From an uncultured Saprospiraceae bacterium (lineage in GTDB: Bacteria > Bacteroidota > Bacteroidia > Chitinophagales > Saprospiraceae), in contig CALGLU010000013.1 of the NCBI GenBank assembly GCA_937959275.1, positions 1 to 64,000 of the forward strand: DNA of 64,000 nt. The letters are read 5' to 3'. Numbering within the stretch: the stretch's first letter is position 1; each line of letters starts with the position of its first letter. Positions 25,361-34,604 of the stretch are shown piece by piece. The position numbers and the translations under genes are program-made. Under the pieces are notes generated by a model, which worked only from the letters and a program-made list of their open reading frames with translations, was not told where the DNA came from and ran no database searches.

Positions 25361-27706
25361 ATGAGAATTATATTTTCAACATTGCTTTTGAGTTTGTTCA
25401 TAGCCGTTTCATATGCTCAAATGGATGGCATTAACTGCTGGGATCTGAATGCCAATGGAGTAGGAGATTTACCCGCTGAGGACTTGAATCTGGATGGGAA
25501 TGTGGACGTTTTAGATTGCGCTGGAGCAGATGGTATCAACTGTTGGGACTTAAATGCCAACGGAATAGCTGATTTACCAGATGAAGACTTGAATCAGGAT
25601 GGGAGTGTTGATGTTTTAGATTGTGTTGGCACACCAGGACAAGATGGCGTTGATGGAGAAAATGGTCAAGCTGGACAAGATGGTACTGATGGCATCAGTT
25701 GTTGGGATTTAAATGCGAATGGTATTGGCGATTTGCCTATAGAAGATTTGAATCTGGATGGGAATGTGGATGTGTTAGATTGTGCGGGTACACCTGGAGA
25801 AGACGGAGCTGAAGGAGTAAATGGAATGGATGGACAAAACGGATTAGATGGACAAGATGGAGTAGATGGTCAAAGCGGATTAGATGGACAAAATGGTATT
25901 AGTTGCTGGGATTTGAATGAGAATGGTATTGGAGATTTGGCGACAGAAGATTTGAATCTGGATGGGAGTGTCAATGTTTTAGATTGTTCTGGTAATGGAT
26001 CACCTAATTTACCAGACGACTTTTTTTATAATGCAGCTGGAGATAGTATTGTTGTTTTAATAGATGGGCTTGAGTATATATTGCCTGTAGAACCATGCCC
26101 AACTGATTGTGTGTATTCGGAAGTCGAGTCGGACCTGTGTCAAGTTTTTTTTATTAAAACTTCGGTTGATTGTAATGGAGTTGAATGGGTAGATACCTTG
26201 GGATGCAAACCTTTACTCGATTGTAACCTTGGAGAAATTACAGTAGAAAAAAAATTCAGCCAAACTGATGTTTTGCTTGGAGATACGATAACCGCTATTA
26301 TACCATACTGTAATTCTGGAGGTCAGGCCTTAACGGATATTGTAGTCACCGACGTGATTGGGCCGGAATTTAATTTACTAACAGTTAACCCCAGTGAAGG
26401 ATCATGGAATGCGACTAATCATGAGTTGACTTGGGGTGGTCCATTAGATCCTGGACAATGTGAATCTATTATTTTTGAGCTTGAAGTGTTATCAGGTGAA
26501 GGCTTGACACATAATATTGTAACAGCTTCAGCTGATAATGGAAATGGTACAAAAAGTACTTCTGCTTCAGATAATGATTTTGTTATTATAGAAGATCCTT
26601 TCATAGATCCGATCGCAAGAGTAACTGGAGGATCACTGACGATTATTGGAACTGATACAGACGGTGATGGAGTAGATGATGAATTTACCATTACAGGCAT
26701 GACGGAGTTAACACCTGAATTTGTCAAAGAAGATGGAACCACTATTACAAGTAATGAATACTACAGCGCGACGTTAACCAATATCTGTACAAACACCTTG
26801 GTTGATTCTTGGACAGGCACTTTGGGAACAACGGATTATGTGAGTGATGGAGTTGGTGCTACAGATGCAACAGATGACTTGACTGGTCCAATAGCACACA
26901 ATACACCTTTTGATCTGGATAAACGAAGGGTAGCTATTGACGCAAATATGACTGGAGAAGGAGCCTATGGAGTATGGGAAATTTGTTTTACTGTTGGTGG
27001 CGGTACGTCTACATGTCCTACTCAATCTACTAATACTGATAATTGTACGTTAATTGAAAGAATACTTACGACTGGTGGAGATAATCAAGCTTTTCCAGTA
27101 GATCTAATTTCTAATTCTCCTCCAGATGATCCTCGGTTTTACCAAAACTATACTGAACCATTTCAAGCGAATAATCCAATAGTAAATCCATTCCTTGACA
27201 CCTTAGGTTCAATTTTGCAAATACCAGAATGTGCAATTAGAAACTTTTCTGCTTCTGGGTTATCCTATTTTGGTATACAATATTCAGGTGTGAATCAGGT
27301 AGCCTATATTCGGGAATTACAAATGACCGATGCCAGTGTAATTGATGGCAGAACACTACCAGGTGCTGATCCCATTTGGGGTTTAGCTATGGGGACAGGA
27401 GCCAATGCAGGTACTGTGAATCAATTACAATATTATGACGAATTATTTGATTATACAGCTCTAGCATTAAATGATCCCAACATCTATTTAACGGAGAGTG
27501 AAATTAGTTCTGGAGCTGCACTATCGTCAAGAGTTGGTACGTATGCATTGTCGTCAAATCTAAATACAGATTGTTCATCAAGTCCAAGAACAATTGATGC
27601 AACCATATTAGAATATCAAGCACCCTCATGTACTGGTGTCAATGCACCATTTGCAGATACTCAGATTATTTTAAATTGGAATATTTTAAAATCAGAAACG
27701 TATTAA
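25361..27706 (+). CDS. Secreted protein with four CWDLNANG repeats, collagen-like linkers and a DUF11-type domain
   Basis: The 781-residue protein has a signal peptide (1-20). Four near-identical 33-residue repeats follow (about 22-54, 57-89, 110-142, 178-210) of the form DGIxCWDLNANGxGDLP, then EDLNLDGxVDVLDC. Each contains a calcium-loop-like DLNxDGxVD and two cysteines. Between them are collagen-like GxxGxDG runs (91-109, 143-177). A DUF11-like beta domain follows (about 287-380, GDTITAIIPYCNSGGQALTDIVVTD). No T9SS sorting domain is visible at the C terminus, so its export route is unclear. The next gene starts at the very next base after its stop, so they are co-transcribed. Confidence 0.8.
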   Translation: MRIIFSTLLLSLFIAVSYAQMDGINCWDLNANGVGDLPAEDLNLDGNVDVLDCAGADGINCWDLNANGIADLPDEDLNQDGSVDVLDCVGTPGQDGVDGENGQAGQDGTDGISCWDLNANGIGDLPIEDLNLDGNVDVLDCAGTPGEDGAEGVNGMDGQNGLDGQDGVDGQSGLDGQNGISCWDLNENGIGDLATEDLNLDGSVNVLDCSGNGSPNLPDDFFYNAAGDSIVVLIDGLEYILPVEPCPTDCVYSEVESDLCQVFFIKTSVDCNGVEWVDTLGCKPLLDCNLGEITVEKKFSQTDVLLGDTITAIIPYCNSGGQALTDIVVTDVIGPEFNLLTVNPSEGSWNATNHELTWGGPLDPGQCESIIFELEVLSGEGLTHNIVTASADNGNGTKSTSASDNDFVIIEDPFIDPIARVTGGSLTIIGTDTDGDGVDDEFTITGMTELTPEFVKEDGTTITSNEYYSATLTNICTNTLVDSWTGTLGTTDYVSDGVGATDATDDLTGPIAHNTPFDLDKRRVAIDANMTGEGAYGVWEICFTVGGGTSTCPTQSTNTDNCTLIERILTTGGDNQAFPVDLISNSPPDDPRFYQNYTEPFQANNPIVNPFLDTLGSILQIPECAIRNFSASGLSYFGIQYSGVNQVAYIRELQMTDASVIDGRTLPGADPIWGLAMGTGANAGTVNQLQYYDELFDYTALALNDPNIYLTESEISSGAALSSRVGTYALSSNLNTDCSSSPRTIDATILEYQAPSCTGVNAPFADTQIILNWNILKSETY

Positions 27707-28456
27707 ATGATAGTCTTTCTTTTACTACTCCTGTTTACATGTCCTGACTGCAAGCCCAAAGGCAAAGTAGCGACTGATATTTACTTTACAGATGTTGAAG
27801 GTAATTTACGGACTCAAGCATCAATCGGCGATACACTTTATGTTAATGTAGAAATTTGTAATAAGCCAGTTAGCAAACCTGGGAACCTATTGACGACAAC
27901 GATTACTTTTGCTTTCCCATCGGGAATTGCAATGATTGATAGTATCCCTCTATTTGAAAGTATACCATTCCTGTCACCTCAAGAATGTGATACATTTCAA
28001 TATAGATTTGAAATTATTTCTGAATATTGGGTTGATGAGCTTTTTTTAGTTAGTGCGACTGGTGATGATTCGTGTAAAAATTTAACGTCCGATCTTGCTA
28101 CCGAATTGTTAATAGAGGTTGTTCCCGTGTCTTGCCATGCTTGGAATGGAGAATCTCTTATTCAGCAATATATAAAGCTACCTACAAATCAAAAGGTATC
28201 TAATGGTGAATCGTATACAATAGAGGTCTCATGCTCAGGAAGCATTCAAGAAACAATAACTGGTCATTTAGGAGAAATGAACTATACATCTACACTTGGG
28301 AATGCAGGGCTATTAAATGGAGCTGTTGGTGATTTTTGTAATGGTTGCTCATTTGTTGGCAACATATCGAATTATTCTGGATGTCAGACGCGTATAAAAA
28401 TAGGAGGCATTATTTGTGAATCAGAAAGTGAATATCATGAAGCGATTATACCGTAA
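27707..28456 (+). CDS. Secreted beta-sandwich protein, DUF11-like
   Basis: The 249-residue protein begins with a short, very hydrophobic signal (MIVFLLLLLFTC). The mature part starts with a DUF11-like sandwich (ASIGDTLYVNVEICNKP, then TTITFAFPSGIAMIDS) similar to the middle of the preceding protein, and the second half is Cys-rich. Its ATG follows the upstream stop codon with no gap (TAA-ATG), and its 3' end overlaps the sulfatase start, which indicates translational coupling in a three-gene operon. A cysteine at 12 or 15 could be a lipobox, but the context is not ideal. Function unknown. Confidence 0.7.
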   Translation: MIVFLLLLLFTCPDCKPKGKVATDIYFTDVEGNLRTQASIGDTLYVNVEICNKPVSKPGNLLTTTITFAFPSGIAMIDSIPLFESIPFLSPQECDTFQYRFEIISEYWVDELFLVSATGDDSCKNLTSDLATELLIEVVPVSCHAWNGESLIQQYIKLPTNQKVSNGESYTIEVSCSGSIQETITGHLGEMNYTSTLGNAGLLNGAVGDFCNGCSFVGNISNYSGCQTRIKIGGIICESESEYHEAIIP

Positions 28457-30260
28457 TGTATTATTTAGTCTTGTGTTGGCTGTGTGTCCCCAGTCTAGTT
28501 ATGCTTATTTTAAAATAGCATCTACACCGCCAACTAAACCAAATATAATCATTGTCTTTTTAGATGATGCCGAGATGATTGATATTGGATATTATGGTGG
28601 ATTAATTGATACGCCCAATATGGATTTTCTTGCAGCCAATGGACAAGTCCACACGAACGCCTATACACATTCCATTTGCTCTCCAAGTAGAGCCGCATTG
28701 ATGACTGGGTTTTATGCACAATGCGTAGGCATGACAAATCTAGCAAAGGTTGTAACATCACATCCAGGTCAATTAGGCCATGTCAATTTGGAATATCAAA
28801 TGATACAAGAATGGTTACTCTCACAAGGCTATAACACATTCCTTTCGGGAAAATGGCATGTTGGAATAAACAATCATCCGCCTCAATCTTTTGAATTACA
28901 AACGCCTTATGCAAATGGATTCCAACCACTAGACAGAGGATTTGAACATTATGTTGGCTTGCTGACAGGATTGACAGGATACTATGACTCTGGGGTGAAT
29001 AGATGGAGACAAGACGATGTGTTAATCAACAGACCATCTGGGTTTTATGCCACAGATTGGTTAGGAGATGAAGCTGCTAATTTTATTGATACCTTATCAA
29101 CCAATAATCCATTTTACCTTTATTTTAGTCCTAATGCTGTTCATAGTCCCTATCATCCTCCTTTAGATAGAACACTTTTAAAATATAGATTAAAATACAG
29201 CAGATTATCATCTATGGCAGATGTTTGTACGCAAGCAGAAACTAGATTTAGAGAATTAGGCATTATTCAATGCAAGACTGTAGAATCGGCATCAGAACCC
29301 AATCAATTAAATGCAAATATAAGTCCTGATGCGCTAACTCGAATTGCAATCCGGTCCGCAATGGTTGAGTCTATTGACAATCAAATAGGCAAACTGATTC
29401 TATCACTGAAAAGAAAACGAGAACTTCACAATACAATGATCATTTTAGCAAGTGACAATGGAGGCGAACAATATTCGATGTCTGCTATGTTTGATAATTG
29501 TCCTCTAAATGGGAGTAAAAGAGGGGTTAGAGAGGGAGGTATTCATACACCACTTATTGTGTATTGGCCTAATGAAATTCAGCCAGGCATCACAAATCAA
29601 TTGACGCATATAGTAGATGTTTTTCCAACAATTAAAGATATTATTACAGGATATGATCATCAGAACAATCAAGGGATAAGTATTAAGTCTACCCTCACAA
29701 ATTATGTTGAGACTTTTAGATGTATTGCGACAGAAACCTTCGACAGAGTCGCCTTGATTTGTAGTGATCTTTGGAAAATGAATTTGGATAAAAACGTTAA
29801 CCCTCCAAGACAAATTCTCTATAATTTAACTTGTGATAGAACTGAATCCATCGAAATTAATTCTAGTAAAATTAAAGCCAGATTATTAGAAGTCCACAAT
29901 GATTATATAAATGAATGTGACGTCATTACTAATGACTCGATTACCATTCTTGCGGCATGTTATCCTGATTGCAATCCTGATAACGGTGCATCCAGGGCAA
30001 CAAGCCCTTTTGATCCTAAGTTGAGTAATATTGATGTTTCAGGATTGAATAAGCCGTATATGGCCGAACTATTAAACAGAAGAACCGTATTAATTTACGA
30101 GTACCGCATCAACGAGAATGGTATAAAGAAAAAGGACTTACCAACGCCAACAAGAATTAGATTGACTCCAGAAGATATAATAAAGTATGATGCATTACTA
30201 GAACAAATTGATAAAGACCAATCTATCTATATTGAAAAATTTAAATATAATCTACTTTAA
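28416..30260 (+). CDS. Exported type I sulfatase
   Basis: The sulfatase carries the formylglycine motif CSPSR (Cys88 counting from GTG 28416), metal ligands Asp50-Asp51 in IVFLDDAE, GKWHVG, and the ASDNGGEQ segment. A sulfatase-maturing enzyme must convert the Cys; none lies in the window. Two starts are possible: GTG 28416, preceded at 8 nt by AGGAGG, or ATG 28437, which gives a cleaner signal peptide (MKRLYRNVLFSLVLAVC, then SSYA). Both overlap the upstream gene. The C-terminal 120 residues (after about 490) are Cys-containing and unlike standard sulfatases. The likely role is desulfating algal or host glycans. Confidence 0.85.
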   Translation: MNQKVNIMKRLYRNVLFSLVLAVCPQSSYAYFKIASTPPTKPNIIIVFLDDAEMIDIGYYGGLIDTPNMDFLAANGQVHTNAYTHSICSPSRAALMTGFYAQCVGMTNLAKVVTSHPGQLGHVNLEYQMIQEWLLSQGYNTFLSGKWHVGINNHPPQSFELQTPYANGFQPLDRGFEHYVGLLTGLTGYYDSGVNRWRQDDVLINRPSGFYATDWLGDEAANFIDTLSTNNPFYLYFSPNAVHSPYHPPLDRTLLKYRLKYSRLSSMADVCTQAETRFRELGIIQCKTVESASEPNQLNANISPDALTRIAIRSAMVESIDNQIGKLILSLKRKRELHNTMIILASDNGGEQYSMSAMFDNCPLNGSKRGVREGGIHTPLIVYWPNEIQPGITNQLTHIVDVFPTIKDIITGYDHQNNQGISIKSTLTNYVETFRCIATETFDRVALICSDLWKMNLDKNVNPPRQILYNLTCDRTESIEINSSKIKARLLEVHNDYINECDVITNDSITILAACYPDCNPDNGASRATSPFDPKLSNIDVSGLNKPYMAELLNRRTVLIYEYRINENGIKKKDLPTPTRIRLTPEDIIKYDALLEQIDKDQSIYIEKFKYNLL

Positions 30261-30608
30261 TTTTATAGGAGTATTTCCAGTCTGCAAATGTGAATTTCTA
30301 TGCTTCTTATCTATTCTATTTCATATTAATTGATAAGCAAAATTCTTGGATTTAACCAGATTGTCTGCAAAATAATCTGAAGACAAACTCAGTCTCCACT
30401 TTTAGTAATAACTATACGTGGATGATTCTTGGTGTCTGAGAGTTTAGCTGATAATTCAGATTGACAAAATACATTGAAGATTTTAGTTTTTTGCTGCACA
30501 AATTGTGTAACAATATATGTTGTAGTAATCACTTTTTTATGTGTTGCCCCTATAGTATATTCGTTTCTTTCCTTAAAAACCCCTATTTTAGAAAGGAATT
30601 ACTAAGAC
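30261..30608. other. Intergenic stretch, no gene seen
   Basis: AT-rich, with a weak inverted repeat (CAGATT ... AATCTG, about 30358-30381) downstream of the sulfatase. No T-run follows it, so it is not called as a terminator. The frame open from 30461 overlaps the next gene out of phase and looks spurious. Confidence 0.4.
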
Positions 30609-32222
30609 ATGACTTTAAGGACAAACATCTACATACTCACTTGTATCAGTGTGTTTATGAGTATTGTATCAGAGGCTTCTCCTAATTCAGGGCAGATTCC
30701 AACATATGTCATTGATTCTACTGTTGACGTTTTATCACTGACAGATACGCTAAGTTATTTTGTAGATGCAACGACACGTTTAACGAAAGCTGAAGTTGAA
30801 GGTCAGGAATTTAGTCTTACGACAGAAGTACCGATACTGAATTCAAGGGAAAATTTTTGGTTTAGGTTTTCTTTAATTAATCGAGATTCTAATGAATTAA
30901 AAGTATATCTGTGCGATGATTGGCATGAGAGAAAAACCTACCACGTTAATGAAAGAGTTATTGAAGTCGGACAAGGTGCTCCAAGGAATCATGAATCAAA
31001 AAATGGATGTATTGAGTTAATTCTAGAGTCTTTAAAACAGAACAATGTTTATATAAAACACTGGAATCTATGGGATACTAAAAAAGCCACTAAGTTAGAA
31101 TTGGGCTTAGAGGGATTTTTAAAATCTTATCGCAAATTTAAGATTGGCAAATATGATCTAACAGTAAAGAGTACTATTTCTTTGTTATTTTTCATGAGTT
31201 TATTAGCACTAATATTTTTTTTAATATTTAAGGAAAAATATTTAGGATATTATTTTCTCTATATTGTCACCTTTTTATTCTTTTATTCAAAGAATAGATT
31301 TTTTATTGATTTACTGCGATTCGATAAAATTTTAGGTATTAATTTAACGTATCTAATATTTCCATTCTATCTGCTTTTTTTAAAACATTTACTAGAAACT
31401 TATAGAACTAATAAGGTCCTAGATGCCATAATAAATGTAGTTGTATTAACATCTTTTTTATTTTTAGCTGTAACGATAGTGATACAAATTCTATATGATG
31501 TAGAACTAAGTTATTTCATTTATAATGTTTACAGGATACTAATGTTTCTGTTAATAATTGTATCAATCTATTTACTTTTAAAATATAATAAATCTAAAAT
31601 CACCTATATTATTTGTTTTGGAACACTATTTATTTTGGTTCCTATATTTTCTACATTTTTAGCACATGTATTTTATTTTAGTCAGTCTCATGCCGGATAT
31701 TTTTTTAAAGTCTTAAAAACGCCTTGGGGCTTTTCTTACTATATGCTTCACGCAAGAGTTGGTGTTGTTGTAGAGATAATCTTCTTTTCATTTGCCATAG
31801 CAATATATCTGAAACAAAAGGCTAATGACGCCAATCTTATCGCAGAACAAAATAGGGAGTTACGTCTAGTTGGAGAAGATATTCTTACCAGAAAATCATT
31901 ATCGACGAGTGGGTTCAGTGCTGACTTGATTAAATATATTCAAACGCATAAAGAAGATGCCATCAAGATTGAAGACCTCATGGCGCATTTTGGTCTAGGT
32001 CGAACCAGCTTAATTGAGAAAATCAAACAAGAGACCAATGAGACACCAATCCAATTTGTGAATTTTATCAAACTATCTTTAGCTAAAGAAGAATTGTTGA
32101 CGACAAGCAAGTCAATAAAAGAATTAGCCTACGAATTTGGATACTCCACACCGGCTTACTTTTCCAAAGTGTTTAAAGCGCAATTTGGAAAAACACCTAA
32201 GGACCTACGTATAAAATATTGA
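30609..32222 (+). CDS. Membrane sensor-AraC regulator with 7TMR-DISM-like layout
   Basis: The 537-residue protein has a signal peptide (about 1-24) and an extracytoplasmic beta domain (about 40-155: a segment like SRENFWFRFSLINRDS, as in 7TMR-DISM sensors). Seven or so membrane helices follow (about 185-415), then a short coiled linker (NLIAEQNRELRL), and a C-terminal AraC-type double helix-turn-helix (about 440-535, ending STPAYFSKVFKAQFGKTPKDLR). It would couple a periplasmic signal directly to DNA binding without phosphorelay. No target is evident; the adjacent genes are the sulfatase cluster upstream and the PAS regulator downstream. Confidence 0.82.
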   Translation: MTLRTNIYILTCISVFMSIVSEASPNSGQIPTYVIDSTVDVLSLTDTLSYFVDATTRLTKAEVEGQEFSLTTEVPILNSRENFWFRFSLINRDSNELKVYLCDDWHERKTYHVNERVIEVGQGAPRNHESKNGCIELILESLKQNNVYIKHWNLWDTKKATKLELGLEGFLKSYRKFKIGKYDLTVKSTISLLFFMSLLALIFFLIFKEKYLGYYFLYIVTFLFFYSKNRFFIDLLRFDKILGINLTYLIFPFYLLFLKHLLETYRTNKVLDAIINVVVLTSFLFLAVTIVIQILYDVELSYFIYNVYRILMFLLIIVSIYLLLKYNKSKITYIICFGTLFILVPIFSTFLAHVFYFSQSHAGYFFKVLKTPWGFSYYMLHARVGVVVEIIFFSFAIAIYLKQKANDANLIAEQNRELRLVGEDILTRKSLSTSGFSADLIKYIQTHKEDAIKIEDLMAHFGLGRTSLIEKIKQETNETPIQFVNFIKLSLAKEELLTTSKSIKELAYEFGYSTPAYFSKVFKAQFGKTPKDLRIKY

Positions 32223-32319
32223 TTATCAGTCTGTTTGTACGATTTTACTCTTATTCTGGACTTTTATAACACAGATTTCATAATGTAATTGGGATATTAA
32301 TTGCCACAAATATTTATAT

Positions 32320-33165
32320 ATGATTTCCAAACAGCAGGAAGTTTTAAATCAATTTGATGAGATGCAATTGACGATGAGTGCGGCTCTCGGCTGCCTTGCA
32401 AATCCAGTAGAATGTCAAGAAATGGTTTCTTTTCTTGAACAGAATGAAAAGATGTTGCCTCCAAATGTATTCTACATTCTGGTAGACAACAAAATCAGTA
32501 AGATTAGCTGGTCTATGAGACTGTTTAAGTATTTGGGATATCCAGATGTTAGTCATCGAGATACTGCGCTAAGCGTAAAAGAAGTATTATCATGGATTCG
32601 CCCTGAAGAGTTGCCAGTATTTCTATCTAATGCACTGTCCGTATATGAGGAAGCCAATAAGAACGGCAAAATACTCCAATCCTACAAGAAATCTGTGAGT
32701 TATCAGATTGAAGTTCATATGAGGAATTATAATGGTAAATACTTTCACTTGTTGCAGCAATCTATTCCTATGGGATTTGATGAAAACTGCCAGTTAATTT
32801 CACACTTAAATATTTATACAATCATTGCTGATGGCTATCGACCAAATGTGATGCCTTTATCCCAAGTGTATATTGACCCAAGTAATCGACATCCATTTAA
32901 TGAAATAATTCATGATCATATTTCGGAAGTACTCTCTAAGTTTCAAGTGCTCAATTTTAATTATAGTCACAAACAAATCATCAAGGCTTATAAAGAGGAC
33001 AGTGAACTCACTGTACTACAATTAGTCAATCAACTCAGGCTAAGTGAACATTCGATCAGAAAATACCAGAAAGATATTTTACAGAAAATAAATGCCGCCT
33101 TTGGCATGACCTTTACATCATTAAAACCCGCTCTGCAGTCCTTATTTATTTCCAGAATCTTATAA
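32320..33165 (+). CDS. PAS-like regulator with degenerate C-terminal helix-turn-helix
   Basis: The 281-residue protein has a helical start, then a PAS-like domain (about 45-175: VFYILVDNKISKISWSMRLFKYLGYPD and IRPEELPVFLSNAL). It ends in a helix-turn-helix-like region (about 225-270: TVLQLVNQLRLSEHSIRKYQKDILQKI) that resembles the LuxR/GerE recognition helices found after PAS domains in Bacteroidota regulators. No kinase or transmembrane part is present, so it is a soluble one-component regulator. The HTH is diverged, and the call rests on pattern rather than exact motif. Confidence 0.6.
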   Translation: MISKQQEVLNQFDEMQLTMSAALGCLANPVECQEMVSFLEQNEKMLPPNVFYILVDNKISKISWSMRLFKYLGYPDVSHRDTALSVKEVLSWIRPEELPVFLSNALSVYEEANKNGKILQSYKKSVSYQIEVHMRNYNGKYFHLLQQSIPMGFDENCQLISHLNIYTIIADGYRPNVMPLSQVYIDPSNRHPFNEIIHDHISEVLSKFQVLNFNYSHKQIIKAYKEDSELTVLQLVNQLRLSEHSIRKYQKDILQKINAAFGMTFTSLKPALQSLFISRIL

Positions 33166-33240
33166 GTGATACCCTTAGGGTAGTTCTTTTGTGTCGATTG
33201 ATCACTTAATATTACTCTTATTTAATCTAAACATAGTATC

Positions 33241-33351
33241 ATGACATTTTTAGAATCTATTTGGAAATTTTGGACAGACTTATTTAGCAATGGCGGAGGT
33301 CATACTTTTAGTGGTGGTGGTTCACATCGAAGTGGAGGTGGCGCACATTGA
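33241..33351 (+). CDS. Candidate 36-residue Gly/His micropeptide
   Basis: The ATG frame gives an amphipathic aromatic start (MTFLESIWKFWTDLFS) and then three glycine-histidine modules (GGGH, GGGSH, GGGAH) separated by TFS and RS. Codon use is like the neighbours, and the frame ends 37 bases before the following lipoprotein gene, so it may be the first gene of that transcript. The sharp two-part composition is unlikely for random sequence. A metal-binding or membrane-associated peptide is possible, but no family is recognised. Confidence 0.5.
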   Translation: MTFLESIWKFWTDLFSNGGGHTFSGGGSHRSGGGAH

Positions 33352-33388
33352 TTATGGTTGATAAACTAAAACTAAAAACATACACATT

Positions 33389-34570
33389 ATGAAACTGCAC
33401 AAACAAATTCTATTATTCTCACTCTGTACATTATTCTTCGCTTGCTCTGATGAGTATAGCGAGACACAAAACCTCGCTGTTGACTTAGATGTCACTTCAG
33501 TAGCTGATTTATTGACAGATGAAGACAAAACCCATTTCACCTCAGAAGAACTGCTTGAAATGGAATCTCTCTCATCAGAATTATTAACAGCAGGAAAACA
33601 ACTCAAAAGCCACAACACCATCTACATTCCTGCTGGATCTGTTGATAAAATCCAGGAGGCTATACAGGCTGTGGCGGATGGCGGTCGAGTTATTCTCAAC
33701 GCTGGTACACATTATAACGCCGGTACGATCCATATCCATGATAAGCGTGTCAGATTAATGGGGCTGGGTACCACGGAGTTGATTGTTGACACAGAAGCCA
33801 CGACAACAAAGGGATATGTCCAGGCCGCTATCCATATGTATCATGCAGATAAATCATCTGTTATCAATATCGATATCAAGCCTAAAGGTGACATCGGTGG
33901 CACAGGTGTGTTTATCCAAAATTCTGATAAGGCTATCGTCTATCATTCCAATATCACCGATCATGAGTTTGGGATTATGGTGGAGCAGTCTGATCAGACG
34001 CGCATTTATCATAATCGTATTGTAGGGCACCCTAGATGGATTGCCAGCAACCTCGCTGAAGAGGTGTACGGTATCATGATTGTGAATGGGAGCAAAGCAT
34101 CCGTTGTAGGTAATACACTGAGCAATACCATTTTTGGTTCGTGGCTCTGTGATGAAGATGGTCGCTACTTTAGTAATACCAGTAAGGGCAATTTTATAGG
34201 TTCTATATTATGTAATATTCCACAATATATCCCTCTGAAAAACGGCGATATTATTGGATCTGATAAGCCAGCGACCAACTGGGTGTCAATGGGCAATAGA
34301 TCCAATGATAATCTGTATACGGGCTATTCTATCACTGATGGCAGCAATGGTAATTTCTTGAGTCGTAATGCGTCAAGTAGAAATGGAGCCTATGATATAG
34401 AAGCGATGGGTGACACCAACTTCTTTGGCTTTTTTACTCCGACAGCGAAGAACAATACTGTCATTCTTGGCACCGGCCAAACCATTAAAGACTGTGCTCA
34501 GAATACGACTATACGGAATGCGAATAGAGGTGTTGTTGTGGATACGGGTGTGGATGGGTGTCCTGATTAA
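33389..34570 (+). CDS. Right-handed beta-helix lipoprotein
   Basis: The 393-residue protein has a lipoprotein signal (LCTLFFACSDE, Cys at about 19). From about residue 70 it shows a pectate-lyase-like parallel beta helix: a start like IQEAIQAVADGGRVILNAGTHY, then repeated coils with short turns (SVINIDIKPKGD, KAIVYHSNITDHEFGIMVEQS, TRIYHNRIVGH). This fold is used by NosD-like proteins and polysaccharide-binding or -cleaving proteins; no catalytic set could be assigned. The gene at 34605 follows after 34 bases and may share its transcript. Confidence 0.75.
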   Translation: MKLHKQILLFSLCTLFFACSDEYSETQNLAVDLDVTSVADLLTDEDKTHFTSEELLEMESLSSELLTAGKQLKSHNTIYIPAGSVDKIQEAIQAVADGGRVILNAGTHYNAGTIHIHDKRVRLMGLGTTELIVDTEATTTKGYVQAAIHMYHADKSSVINIDIKPKGDIGGTGVFIQNSDKAIVYHSNITDHEFGIMVEQSDQTRIYHNRIVGHPRWIASNLAEEVYGIMIVNGSKASVVGNTLSNTIFGSWLCDEDGRYFSNTSKGNFIGSILCNIPQYIPLKNGDIIGSDKPATNWVSMGNRSNDNLYTGYSITDGSNGNFLSRNASSRNGAYDIEAMGDTNFFGFFTPTAKNNTVILGTGQTIKDCAQNTTIRNANRGVVVDTGVDGCPD

Positions 34571-34604
34571 ATTTTTAAAATATCCTAACTTATAAAATAA
34601 GAAA

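Noticed and set aside
30461-30685. 74-codon frame before the sensor-AraC gene
   Set aside because: It overlaps the next gene out of phase, has no recognisable domain, and its composition is that of AT-rich non-coding DNA.
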